A stretch of 64,000 nucleotides of DNA from Alisma plantago-aquatica (lineage: Eukaryota; Streptophyta; Magnoliopsida; Alismatales; Alismataceae): contig OY856409.1 of the NCBI GenBank assembly GCA_963693085.1, forward strand, positions 1,338,420,915 through 1,338,484,914, read 5' to 3'. The translations under genes and the position numbers were made by a program. The notes under the pieces were generated by a model, which did no database searches, was not told the DNA's origin, and saw only the letters and a program-made list of their open reading frames with translations. Shown piece by piece: positions 24,968-37,642 of this stretch (position 1 is the first letter of the stretch; every line of letters starts with the position of its first letter).

Positions 24968-26963
24968 CCTTGGTTTGAAGGTGTCTTCCTTAAGGGTATT
25001 TTAGGGTTTACCCCTTCATGGATGAGTTACCTTTAGTAACTATCAACTAAGTTTATGCTTGGATTTCCTACCCTAATTGCTCATGTTTTCTTCTGTTTGG
25101 GAGTTTATCTTCTAATTAGAGGCAAGTTTTATAACTTTCTCATTTCCTACCATAAGCTTGCTAGCTCATGTTCTTACTTTTAAATGATGATCCATGCACT
25201 AAAAAGCTATGTTTGACTTTGGATTTTGATTTTTATAATGTTCCCTATTCTTATTTCAGTTCTAGATGAACATGTGATCATTTTTACGTTATTCCTAAGG
25301 TATAATATGACTTGTATCAGGTTGTTTTGACAACCTATGGTACTAAGCACCTATCAACCAATGGTCAATTTTAGGGTTTAAAGCTTATTTCTTCTATAAA
25401 CACATGACTCGATGGTGGTACCATTACAACAACCAATGGCATTATCTTAATGAAAAATTATGGTGTTGACCAAGGTTGTCAACTTACAATTACCCCTTAG
25501 GTCATGTGTTGGCCTGATTAGAAACCTAGTGATTAACAACTAAGTACCCTAATGATGCTATCAATCAATGGTGATATTAGTTTGATATTTGATGTTGATT
25601 AATGAATATAGTGCTGATCTAACAACCTATGGTGACTTAATGTTCATTAATGATGGTGGATCAGGTCTCCACAACCTATGGTCAGTTAATCATGTAGTTG
25701 TAGCATCAATTAAGTCTTAAACCAATGCTTTCTTGGGTCATTCGATGCAATGTTGGACCTATACTCCAATTGATGGTTTTAATATATAAACTTGACCTAA
25801 TGGTTAAGATCTAATGTTTCTTCATCCAATAAATTGGAATGATGCCTAAATGTAATATGTTGGTCCTAATAAAGTGATTTAAATGGTTTCCTTTATGAGA
25901 TCAACTTAAGAAGCTCATTTACTGATGGCTTGTTTTAAATAAACAATCACTTGTGGGTTTTACCCTACTCTCAACGGAATTTTTTATGTTGTTAATCAAG
26001 GGATGTCTAGGCTTATACGGTGACTCTTTCTAGGGCACAATTCAATGACTTCACAGGTAGTTTGTTCAAGATGTTTACTTATGTAAACAACTGATGGCTT
26101 TACCTTTTCAACATTTCATGGTTAGAGTTGATGTCTCAATATTCCCATTGTTTTGGGTGAAGTGTGTAGTGTAATGTTATGATTCAAATGATGAGAATTT
26201 GATGGTTCAATGCTTGAAACTTGTAGTCTTACCCTTGCCCTCATATGATTATGATTTATAATCACCATAATGAATTAATGGGTAACCCTAAGGAGGTATA
26301 GCTGTCATACCTGGCTTTAATATAACTAAATGATGGTAATTGGGTATGAATAGTCCTTGAATGACTAATACAATCATGGAGTATTCTCTTATTGTTGTTG
26401 AAACCTTAGTATGATATAACTTGATGGTTACACCTTGATCTATGTGTGGGTTCATACTTGAGAATAGTATGGAATGTGATGGTGATGCTTCACCTTATGT
26501 ATCCATGATACAATGGGGATGTCGTGAGTTAGGGTTTGAGTATGAGTGTTGTTTAGTAACATTAAAATATTTTATCTTGTTGAGTCTAACTCTAATGAAA
26601 ATATATAAACATGAGTATTCATGTTTAACCTTATCATATTATTACATGATGGTGAAATAACCTCTTTAACATGATCATAACCTTAATGTGTTAATTGGAG
26701 GTTATCATAGCCACATGGTTGATACTTTCTTATGCTAAACATGTCCATTATGAATATGATGAGGGTTAATCATATCTATATTCCTTACATATTGATGTAA
26801 TAAAGGAACGTTCTTAATGTTAATATAACCCTGCTATGATTGTTTATAAATATCTCCTAGCTCATTAATGCAATATTGTGCTGATCTGGTGTATTATATG
26901 TAAGTGATGTTGTTGAGCCTTGTTATAAGGCATGGAAAGATAATGATGATCTTGTAGGGAATA

Positions 26964-27197
26964 GTGTGATGGTCTTAATGACCTTTGGGCATGGTTGAGC
27001 CCTGAATGAGGTGTTATCCTCTTGTGTTGATAAGGATTGATACCCTGTGATATTGTGAAAAGGATTTATATCCTGTGAAAGTATGATGGTGTTAATGATC
27101 TTTAGGCATGGTTGAGCCCTGAATGAGGTGTAATCCTCTTGTACTGATAAGGGTTGATACCATGTGATATTATGAAAAGGATTTATATCTTGTGATA
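26964..27197 (+). repeat. 117-bp tandem duplication in LTR D
   Basis: Two adjacent copies, 26964-27080 and 27081-27197, with about a dozen differences. Both contain GGCATGGTTGAGCCCTGAAT and AAAAGGATTTATATC. Confidence 0.8.
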
Positions 27198-28980
27198 GTA
27201 TGATGACTAGTGTGGTCTCATGAATGTCAAGTGAATGGTACCATGTGATGATGAGATGAGAAATTATGTTTCACATGTTTTATATCTTTTTAAAGTTGTG
27301 ATATTTATATGCTTTCTAGAAGTGAATTAGGGTTTGTATGTCCACTTGTTTGATGCAGCCTTAATTCACCCAATTGGCATAACTAATCAAGTGCAACTCT
27401 AATCATGTAGTGCCATGTGTCGTAGAGCCATCTTTAGTGTCAGAACTTGTTGGATGGTGAAACGAGTATTCTTAAGGGAAACTCAGAGTGCATACTATTG
27501 AGTATGTGGGTCTAATGTGATTGAGGACAACTGCAGTTGTACCTTGGATTAGAGGGTTTTGTATACCCTAGTTTCTAGTGTCATGACATGTACCAAGGGC
27601 AGACTAGTGGTTATTATCTTGACTATATGTTGTTGTGGTGGCAACTTTGACTGATATGTCACTGCCTTTTCACTCATACTGACTGAGGGGAAGAGATCTT
27701 AAGATACCAGCACCCCTAGATCTTATATGGAATCGAATAGCCCTTCACAGGGGTCGGTTAGACTTTGGATGGTACGATTCAAATTCTTCAGGGCATAATA
27801 AAATATGTAAGACAATTGTGTAGCATATCTATTTAGGGTTATACAAAATGCTTCATATTGGATGATAACCCTTATTTGCTTTCTTTTCACTAAGATCATG
27901 TATAGTACAATAAGATATAATAGATATGTTGATGTTGTAGTTATGCTCATGTTGTAAACATGCTTATGATGTCAAATATATTGACACTGATGGTTAAGAT
28001 GATGTTGCTAGCTATGTTTAATATTGTTATCCATGCCTATGTAATTATAAATGCTTAAACTGCTAATCATGCCTATGCAGTTAATTGTGCTATGATGTTA
28101 GTTCTTCTTATGATATAGATTTGTTCCCCTTTATTTGAGATGCCAATATTGATAGCCATGTTGTGTTACTTGACATATTCATGATGCAAGGGGTGCTTAT
28201 GCTACTAGATTGCTAGTGTTGTTAGCAAGGAATGTGATGATAGTCAGATTAATGATGATATTTGTTATCGATACAATTTGATGCAATTTGAGTAGATATC
28301 TATTCAGATAAATGGATTTATTTGTTACCTATATTTACATTGATAATCATACTTGTTGCTAAGATTATTTGCTTAATTTGTTTAGCATACTTGAACTGTT
28401 TAATTTATTCAATTGATTATTAAATATCCAACTACTCAGTTATCTACTATTTAAAATGTTGTAATCAATAAGTGTTGTTAGAGGTTATATCTCTTACGGG
28501 GACATGGGTCTCACCCTTGTGGTTCGCCACATTGTTTTTAGGTAATCGGAAGTGATGCAAACAAACATGTGGCAGCAAAGAGGAGCTATAGTAATGAATC
28601 TTTGAGAAAGTTGATTAGATGTCCAGTGTGTCCTAGAGTCGTCCATGTACTGTTGGGTCAAAATAGAAAAAGTGTGTATATGGTGTTTCAAACGAATCGG
28701 AATTTTGTTAGGATGTTAATGTTTGTTGTGTGGCATATACAAATATTGTTCTCCTATGTATATATGTTGTAGCTAAGGTGATAGAACAATTTGTATCAGC
28801 TTCTTGGCATAGTATGGATACAAGAAATATATTGGGCTCTTATGCAAATGTTTCTGAGCGGGTGTTGATGTTGAAATCAGTTTTAATTTACCCATATTTT
28901 TGGATATGTGGTTAATTGGTGATTGATTGTATTTTATGTTTTGAGTAATCTCATTTAGTGTAACGGGTTCTCACACTATC

Positions 28981-29738
28981 AAGATAACCAAAACATTATC
29001 AAGGAGATCAAAACCAACATTTCATGGTATGCATGCAAGCACTTAACTTGTCACCATCTTCAAGAACATGAACATGAACTAGGGTTTAAGAAAAAGATCT
29101 AATCTAAGAAGATTAGGTTTAGAAACATAAACCCTAGAACAACGTAACATCTTCAAAATCATAAGATCACATTTTAAGAGCAAGTTGCATGAGGAATTAA
29201 AGTGCAATAATAGATGAGGGAAAATAGTTATATAATCTACCTTAGATGATGATTGCACCACCTCCAAGCAAAGCTCAAAAAGCAAGAAGGAAACCTAGCT
29301 TTGATTACCTCCATGACCAATCTAGTCACCACCTCAAAAGGGAAGAAAAACCCTAGGTCAAAAGGGCAAGAAGAGGAACCAACACCTCAATGCCTAAAAG
29401 AACAAGAAGAGCAAAAAGGGAGAAGAGTTCCTCCACCAAACTTGAGTACCTTAGAGAACCAAAAATCTACCCAAGAACGAGGACTATCTCCATCCCAACA
29501 CAAGCACCACCATGGAAGCTCCACAGATTCATCCAAGAGAAGAAGAAAGAGGTAGGGTTTTTTAAGAAAACTAACCCAATAGGTTGGATCACTTACCAAG
29601 GATCAAAGATCACCAAGGATGAGTAGTTTCAAGCTTGGATCACCACATGCAAAAACAAATCGGCCACCAAGCACCAAGGATGAGATTCTTCTCCACCAAG
29701 CACACAAGGGCCAAACTCCAAAGATTAGAGAAGAAAAG
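28981..29738 (-). repeat. LTR E2, second part (minus strand)
   Basis: Continuation of E2 after solo LTR D, ended at 29738 by the E3 LTR terminus. The composition (AACCCTAG, GAAGAAG-rich) and a TGAGG-AAA-GTTATA-A block at about 29216-29235 parallel E3 at about 41700-41720. This is the U3/R side of the LTR, and its TATA box would lie just past the break. The 100-codon open frame at 29253-29555 is Lys/Pro/Gln-rich, without a domain, and has no counterpart that I can see kept open in E3. Confidence 0.5.
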
Positions 29739-32186
29739 TGTGACACCTAGCCACGCAAAATGAGATTACTCAAAACATAAAACACGATCAACTACTAATT
29801 AATCACATAGTCAAAAATGTGGAATAATTAAAACCAAAAATTTGCATCATGAACCAATTCTGCAATAATTTCATAAATGTCCATCTTTTCCATTATTATA
29901 CATTATAATAGGAATTTTCATATGTACTCAGTGGCCTCATCCACACCTTCTGTTCAAAAGAAGAATTTATATATTCATGCCATAGGTGCATGCACTGGAA
30001 TACTGTCAAAATCTTATGCTAATACAATTATCTTGTCTAGAGAACACTTCCCATACCTAGACCTGGGAGTATAGAGACGACACTAGGACTCTAATACTAG
30101 TATGTGCAACTGACCACCTTCTAAATCTATTAATCATCGGGCTGATTTTCTTCCACAACACGACCTCGTCCATGTTGTCGGCGACCATCTAAAAAGATGT
30201 GGTGATCCATGGGGGTGACCCAGTCCCAGTGAGAGATATAACTCTCTCTAATAAATATTGGTTACAACATATTAATTAATAGGAAATAAACTGAGCAGAT
30301 AGGGTATTGAATAAGTATTCTAAGTAGATTAAACAATTTAAGCATACTAAGAAAGTAAACTTAACAATAAGGATAACTACTCAAATATTATAGGATAGCA
30401 CCATATAAGAATTGTGTAGTATGAAAGCAAGGTAAGGGATAATTCATCTGATGTGAAATGTATTTGTCTTTAAAAAATATACAACACAACTTGTATTGCA
30501 TCTTTTATTATTATGCCCTGAGGAACTTGAGTCGTACCACTCAAATTCCAACTGATCACTATTAAGTCAAAATCAGTGCCATACTAGATCTATGGAAGAG
30601 TCAGACCCCATGATCTCACCAATGACTCCTAGATAGTATGAGAGACAATGCACAGACATATCAGTCAACAGTCAACAGTGACATATAGTCAACTGAAAAC
30701 AACTAGCCCACCTCAGTACATGTCACAATGCTAGAGAACAGCTCACGCATAGTCTTTCAATAAGAGGCATCCCACAGTTATACTGCTACATTTCATACAT
30801 CACAATATCACTTTATCTGAGGCATTGTCATGTGCATCCTCAAATTGCTTGATATTAGGGTACCAGGTTGTCCCCGCATACTAAACATTATGCGCTTTAA
30901 GTTTCCTGTCAGAGTTTCTCATTTCACCACCCAGCAAGTTCTAACACTAGAATGGATCTATGGCACAGGGCAACTACATGATTAGGGTTTCACTTGGTTA
31001 GTTATTGCTATTAGAGTAAATTAAGATTTAATCATTCAAAAGGACATACAAACCCTAATTCATTTCTAGAAGAAGTATAAGCATTGCAACTTCAAAAGAT
31101 ATAAAATGCTTGAGGTATAAATCGTATCCACATTACCACATTCTATCATTCATTACATCATAATAACCCACATGTGTCATTCTATCATTTCAAGATATTC
31201 ATCCCTTATCAAAAGTCACAGGATTTCAACCCTTACTGGAATATGAACAAGATGTCACCTTAATTAGGGCTCAAACATGCCCAAAGGTTATTATGACCAT
31301 CAAATTATTCCTTGCATGGTTATCATTATTATTCTAGGCATGTAAATAAGACCCAATGGATCATAAACATATAATTATCTCATAGGTTAAATAGGGTAGT
31401 ACTTGATGGTATTTAATTAGTAGTACATTGAGGTTTCAACCCAAGAAGAATGTAATACATTGTCACATTAATCATTCCAGAGATCTAATTATTTTTCAAA
31501 CATCATCATTTATTTATATTAGAATTGATGTATCAAACCATGTTTTATTGAAAGTACACATCTCTTGTTATGGTGATTTATCCATATATTCATACGAGGG
31601 AAAATGTAAGACTACAAGTTTAATGGTGTTGTTTCATCAAATTCTCCTAAATAGAAACCTTTTATAAGACTATGGGATTCAATCTAATCCATTAATTGTT
31701 GAAGCATCCAATCACATTCATTGAATTGAGTTCATTATTCAAAACATTAATTAGGTAGGGGTCCAACCATCCATTTCAGCACTAATATAGGGTATCGGTT
31801 TATACTTCCTCCATGGATAATGGCATGTTATCTTCATGGTGTAACGATTTAAACACCAGCACGGTGTACCAGTTTACTAACATCAGGGTGCATCGACCTA
31901 ATGTCAACATGGTATATCTACATGGTGTATCTGTTTAACACCCTCAAAAGCATGTTGGCCTATCATCACTAAGAGTGTATAAGTCATTAACCATCACGGT
32001 TTATAACCATGATAGGGAGTCGGTCACAAACCATCATAGGTTGTTGCTATGATCAGGGCATCAGCCACAAGTCGTCACGGGTTGTTAGCGACAGACCATC
32101 ACGAGATGTTGCTAGGATCAAGGTGTTATCCAGAGACCATCACGGGTTGTTGTCATCGCTAGGGCGTCAGTGTGATAGCAACATGG
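29739..32186 (-). repeat. LTR E3, first part (minus strand)
   Basis: Starts TGTGACACCTAGCCACGC on the plus strand, an LTR terminus like that of E2. It is followed by the same blocks: AAAAAGATGTGGTGATCC...ATATAACTCTC at about 30193-30248, then GGATCTATGGCACAGGG at about 30953-30970. A dyad array (ACCATCAYGGGTTGTTG and variants) runs from about 31845 to 32186. Element B split it here, duplicating CATGG. It continues at 41225. Confidence 0.65.
32182..32186 (+). other. Target-site duplication of element B, left
   Basis: CATGG directly before the TG of LTR B. The identical CATGG follows the 3' LTR at 41220-41224. A perfect 5-bp duplication is the hallmark of LTR element integration. Confidence 0.9.
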
Positions 32187-33254
32187 TGTAACATACTGAA
32201 TCTCAGGGTCTTCCCTAAAATTTACCCATATTCTATCTTTTCATTTCTTTCAAGTCCTTTTGGACTAATTTCATAAATTTCCCTTCTTTTATATTCTTTT
32301 TGGACTCCTTGTGCAATTTGAGCACAATTCAAGGTTGAAAATACCTTTTTCCCTCATTTATATAAATGGAGGGGTGTTTGCACAAATAACCCACACAATG
32401 AAATAATTGGGGTCTAAATATGCAAAATGTACACTTAAGAGAGAAAATAAGTGGATAATGTGTTTTTATAGATCTTATATCTTTTTGGGCTAAGATATGA
32501 ATATTAATGTGTATTTGAGTGTTTAATGAGAGTATTTCCCCTTTTACCTTCTCTCTCCTCCCATTTTAAGATAAATGTGTGAAAACATATTTTATTGTTT
32601 ATATTTTGCTCTTAATACTCATATATATCTATCACCTCAAATTTGACTCACTAATTGCATTAATATAGTCATTTCATGTTAATTCACACCTTTTAATGTG
32701 TTAATATACACTTTAATGAGCAATGATTTATTAAGGGCCAAAATATGTGTTAAATGCAAAACTAATTACATAGAATTGTAATATGCATCATTATCAGCCT
32801 ATGATTAAAATTTGGAGTTAATTGGAGTTGATATGACCCTTTAAATCTATTTTTAGAGCTTTTAATATAGTGTAACTATGGTATTTATATCGACTTCATT
32901 AATGTCATTTGTCACGGTTTGGTTTCTGTTATTTTCCTTGTCATGCGACCCGGACCATCGTGGTCCCTTGATCCAACTGCCATCTTTAGTTGTGTTTTGA
33001 TCTGATGGCTCGTGTGTTGTCCCTAACCTCCCGACACTGGATGCTCCAGTCATTTTCGCAAGCAGCTGATTCGCTGCCCTCGTTCTCCCTCCTTGCTAAA
33101 TGGTTCGAGTTGATTATTTTTGCGTTGAAACTGCTTCCCAACGGCGCATCTAATGAGCCTTAACTCGGCGTCATTTCCTCACTGTACGAGAAACCCCCAA
33201 AAAACATCTTCTCCACCTCCGAGTTGTTGAGGCATCTATGGCCCTCCCTGCACC

Positions 33255-33262
33255 TATTTAAG
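33255..33262 (+). promoter_or_regulatory. LTR B TATA box (5' copy)
   Basis: TATTTAAG in CTGCACC-TATTTAAG-GTGCCGCC, inside the GC-rich block. The same sequence is kept at 38716-38723. Confidence 0.6.
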
Positions 33263-35077
33263 GTGCCGCCTAGCACCCTCAGATTGCCACCGTTCTTCTT
33301 CCTCCTCCAATTCAGCCTGAATCATCCCCTAGCTACCCGTCCTTCTCCACCTTCATCTCTGGCGGCCAAGGTCTATTTCTCTATAGCCCGACCCCATTGA
33401 GTCAATTGCTTTGGTGGGAAGCATCACTGGACCTTCTCCTTGTCGTTCCCTATCTCCTTTTTCCGCGCAGCCCTCCCCCTTGTTGAGACTGGTAGCTCAG
33501 CGGCGTCCAAGCCTGTGGCTTGTGGGTTCCCATCTCCAGGTGCCCCTCCGGCCGTGGGAACACCTGCAGCATGCTCGTGAGCAACCCGCGAACCTTTTCC
33601 AACCTAATGTTCCTCTTACAAAGGCTCGTTCTTGAGATTTCAGACTTTCGACCTCTTTCCCCTATCCTCTGTCGTCGAGGGAGCTTCCTTGAGCTCCAGG
33701 TCGACGTGATGCCCAAAGTTGGGCTCGGCAGATTCAGCGGTCAGTGAGGAATCCTTTGATGCTCTCGGTTTCCCTTGGTGTGCCAGACTCCCCCTAAGAA
33801 ACCCATCGAGGTACCTACTGCTTCCTCATTCTCAAGACATGGTTGAAGCTCGAACGAACAATCACTTAGTTATTTGGTCTCGAGTACCCCTGTGGCTTTG
33901 ATAATTCAATTTAATCACCAAGGGCATTTTGGTAATTTCACATTTACCCACGTGCCATTGACCTGAGTCAACCATGGTGGACCCAGCTGATGCGGCCAAA
34001 TTCAATTGGTCCGCATCAGCGTGGGCCCAGGCCTCAGTGGCCAATCAAATTTGTTGATTTTTTGCCACGTTGCATTTATTTAATTTCTGATTGGTCAGTT
34101 TTGTTTAATTCGTAGAAAATCGCTCGAATATCAGAAAAATGCAAATAAATACTCGTTGGAAAGATAAAATATGTAGAATCTGAATTTCTAGTTTACAAGT
34201 CCTGTTTTCCATCCCAAATCTGATAATTAATTCAAACCTCAATTTAAATGTATAAAATGTTATAAAATGATAATTAAAGTGTTTTAAACTCTGTTTTTGG
34301 TAAATAAATATGTTTTATCGATCAGAATAATATTAGGAATCACTTGGTCCTATTTCCAAATGCTTATTTGAAGTTTATCTTAAATATCATTCTAATCACC
34401 TTAAATGATCTAAAATGTATAACTAATCTATTTTAACTCCAAATTGGGAAATAAAAGATGTTTTCTTAATCAGGAGAATGTTATTAATCTATTGGAGTAG
34501 GTTTTGAAAATAAGTTCCAAAATTAGGGTTTTCCTATGCTCTATGCCTTAATATATATTAATTCATGTGAAATATTTATACCTAGGAAAATGGAATTTGA
34601 TAACAAGCTTTTGGTGATAAATGATGGTAATGAATCAAAATAAGGTATGTGGACCCTATGTATATATGTGAATCCTATCAAAGATGAATGTGAACATTTA
34701 TTGTGCAAATAATCCTATCCTTCAGTTGGGTCTTGTCCAACCCTACCTTCATTATGTGCTAGCCTTGTTATCCTTCTAATTTCCTTTATTGGCTCTTTAC
34801 TTATTTTATGCTTCTAATGCCATTGTGGCTCATTCATTTGAATCATGTGAATCTTGCTACTACATATGTTGTCTCATTTACTTGGAAATGCTTAAATCTT
34901 GCTATAGCCTATGTTGGCTCCTTCATGTGGTTTATTTCATGGATTTTATTCCCAAATGCTATGATGTAAATGTTACTTTTATATTTTTCACTACTGCCAA
35001 GTGAACTATTAAGCATGAAGTATTTTAGGCCAAATGATAATGTAGTGTACATGAGTACAAACCACCCATAGGGAATT

Positions 35078-35198
35078 GAGGTTTTAGTCCTCCTGCCAGG
35101 CACTAGGGTTTTAGTCCCCCTGCCATTTTATATTAGGCACTGTGGTTTTAGTCCCCCTGCGACCTTATATAGGCGTTGGGGTTTTAGTCCCCCTGCCA
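35078..35198 (+). repeat. GGGGTTTTAGTCCCC array in LTR B (5' copy)
   Basis: Four copies of GGGGTTTTAGTCCCCCTGCC or one-to-two-base variants, at 27-37 bp spacing, with GGGG/CCCC arms about a seven-base centre. It is conserved at 40541-40663. Confidence 0.85.
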
Positions 35199-35758
35199 CT
35201 TGGTGAGGTCCAGTAGGTGCCTCACCCTACATTGAGATGACTTTGTGTCTTAATATATTCATGATATGTGATTATTATTGTGGTGATTGATTATGGCAGT
35301 CTTCTCTCTCTTATTCATATACTTGCCTCATTCCTTTTGAAATCTCTTAGTGTAGAGAATCTTTTATATTGCAATGTGTTAGATTATTGTCCTATTACTC
35401 TTGAATAACACATACCTTTATCTTTCTCTTTGTGGATGACCCCAACCATCCAGGCTAGGATCAGAGTGTGCATGGAAGCTTGGTGAAGCTGCCTAAGGCT
35501 AAGGAGATCTTGCACATCTAGATAGCTTGGATTAGTTGCATAAACTTTTGCTATGCTGTTTGTGGAGACAAGTTCTGTTAGTTTAAGTCTTCCTCTACCT
35601 AGATCCTATGCTTGTATAAAGTTGTACTCCCATTTGAGAAATTTTTATAATGTACTCTTTATACATTTTGAATAAAGTCAAGTTTTATTTCTTCCGTTGC
35701 CACACATTTGATGTTTTTGTTTATCATGTTTAATAGTAGAGACTATGTCTTTACAGCA

Positions 35759-35772
35759 TGGTATCAGAGCAT
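35759..35772 (+). other. Primer-binding site of element B
   Basis: TGGTATCAGAGCAT, matching the 3' end of plant initiator tRNA-Met in the first 12 bases, three bases after the LTR end. Confidence 0.85.
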
Positions 35773-37609
35773 CAAGGTAGTCGGATTCTTGACTAATTCA
35801 AATTGTCTCCTAGATAGAACCCTTACCATATATAGTTCCTTTAGTAAGTTTTTCACCTTTGAGTTGACCTATGATGAAAGTTTGATTTAGGATCATAATA
35901 ACTTCATAATTAGAAATAAAATATATCAACTTTGGGTGAATTGTCTATTGAGAAGCTACTAGAGCAAGAAGTTGAAAGTGATGGTGTCTAGAAAGGGTCA
36001 GAGATTGGGGGCTTGCAATATTTTCCTCCACCCCACTAGCTTGGTAACGAGGACTCCTGAGCTCATATGACCTGGCCTGGCCTGATCTAAAATAGACAGC
36101 TCGAAATAGTCTATCTTTGGGCATGTTTCCTGATTGTTGAATACCTTAGGAAAACCATAAGTGATGATTTGATCTCTTACACAAAAATCATCCTTAAATA
36201 CCTTATACTCCTATGTTTAGGGTTTAGTGTACCCTTTGTTACACCCTGAAGCTTGGTTAGTAAATCCTTTTAGTGTTGAGTTTTATGTACCCATTTACCC
36301 TTAGCTTAGTTTGACTTAGTTGACCCTTTAAGGGGTGGAGTGAGGCTAATGGTGTTGGTACCCTATTTGGTTTTGCAAATATGATTTTGAGGATGAAATC
36401 CCTTTTTAGGGGAATGGAATCCCAATTAAAAGCAAAATCAAATACCTTTGGAGTTAGAAACCCTGTCTATGTGGACATATGTACATAATAACTTATGTGA
36501 ACAAGAATTTACCAAACACATTATACTTGTAACTCAACTTATTTGATTATATACACATGAATATATAATGAGTCATATAGAGATAGTTCATATGCTTGGA
36601 CCTTAATGTATTATTGAGGCACCTAATAATAAGTTACTCATCACAAATAGTGAATGCATATAATGTTGACTATGGTAAAATGTGTATGGATAATGCACCC
36701 TAACAATGATTTAACATGTAATGGTCATATTGACCTAAACCCTAATCATCTAGCCTTAATAATATATGCATATGTATCCTTAATGCCCTTCTTGATGCAT
36801 TAGTAATTTAGGTGTCATCAACACATTATATACCTAGAAGGGATTACAAGCACTTAATAATAATTGTGATCTTATTATCAATACATGTAAGGCATGTCAC
36901 CTTGTTCACTAATGTACATCTTAGTAATCACCTTGTCATGATTTAGATTATGAATCAATTTGTTAAGAATTAATATGTCCTATCTTATTCGCTAAAATGC
37001 ATATACTGACTCATATATGATAATGAGTAAATTGATTCATATAAGCATGATGATAAAGGTATAATTTCTATAATAAAGTTTAATAAGAGAAAATGGTTTG
37101 AGTAAGATGATGTGACAATGTGTAATATAGACATTATTGGAATTAATATAAACTTAATAACTTGATGGATAATATTAACTTTTTCTACAAAATAATTTGA
37201 GATAATCCCATATGATGGTTTTGGGAGAATAATGGAGAATGAACTCAGGTTGTCAAGGTTTTTGGACCTAATGTATATTAATATGTAACCTCTTAATGTG
37301 CTTAAAACCCTTAAGGGGATATATAAGGGTGGTATATATATGTTTTTTGCTAATGTTGACATATAATTGTTTGGGAAATAATGTGAATACAATGTGAAAC
37401 AAATAAATGAATATTAAGTCTGACAAAAATCTCTTAATGGTTTATGAACCAAAAATATGTAATGTAATTAGAGATGTGCTAAGTTGTGATCTTAGTAAAA
37501 CCGTGATACCTGACTTATGTAGATTTTGTGTTGTACCCTAGATTACGGGTTATAGCCTACTTTTTAAGGTTGGGAAGTTGCACACTCACCCTCTCTTTCC
37601 TCTTGTTGT

Positions 37610-37642
37610 GATTTCGGGGACGAAATCCTCTTTAAGGGGTGG
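37610..37642 (+). other. Pre-PPT hairpin and polypurine tract of element B
   Basis: GATTTCGGGGACGAAATC (7-bp perfect stem, GGGA loop) at 37610-37627, followed by AAGGGGTGG at 37634-37642, five bases before the 3' LTR. It is the primer for plus-strand synthesis. Confidence 0.8.

Larger units (their letters stand above)
24673..28975 (+). repeat. Solo LTR D (4303 bp)
   Basis: Starts TGTAAGGCCCCTAAAC, ends GGGTTCTCACA, and is flanked by CTATT/CTATC. No primer site, interior or second LTR is attached, so it is a solo LTR left by LTR-LTR recombination. A TATA box lies at 24960-24967. ACC-NNN-GGT dyads (CAACCTATGGT and variants) cluster at 25335-25690, and a 117-bp tandem duplication lies at 26964-27197. 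The block 28484-28542 is the reverse complement of the E-family block at 21511-21570, so D and E are related families lying in opposite orientation. Open frames inside (26442-26660, 28569-28772) are not genes. Confidence 0.8.
32187..35755 (+). repeat. 5' LTR of element B (3569 bp)
   Basis: TGTAACATACTGAATCTC to TCTTTACA, paired with the 3' LTR at 37648-41219. In the first 170 aligned bases I count about six differences, so this is older than family C but younger than A. It contains a GC-rich, CpG-rich block at about 33030-33740 with a TATA box at 33255-33262. A four-copy GGGGTTTTAGTCCCCCTGCC array lies at 35078-35198. Several overlapping open frames in the GC-rich block (33411-34044) do not stay intact in the other LTR and are not called as genes. 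Confidence 0.9.

Noticed and set aside
29253..29555. 100-codon Lys/Pro-rich open frame starting MHHLQAKLKKQ
   Set aside because: Low complexity, antisense to LTR E2, and not recognisable in the homologous part of E3.
36985..37392. 135-codon minus-strand open frame in element B
   Set aside because: AT-rich, hydrophobic, no domain. It overlaps a relic LTR segment.
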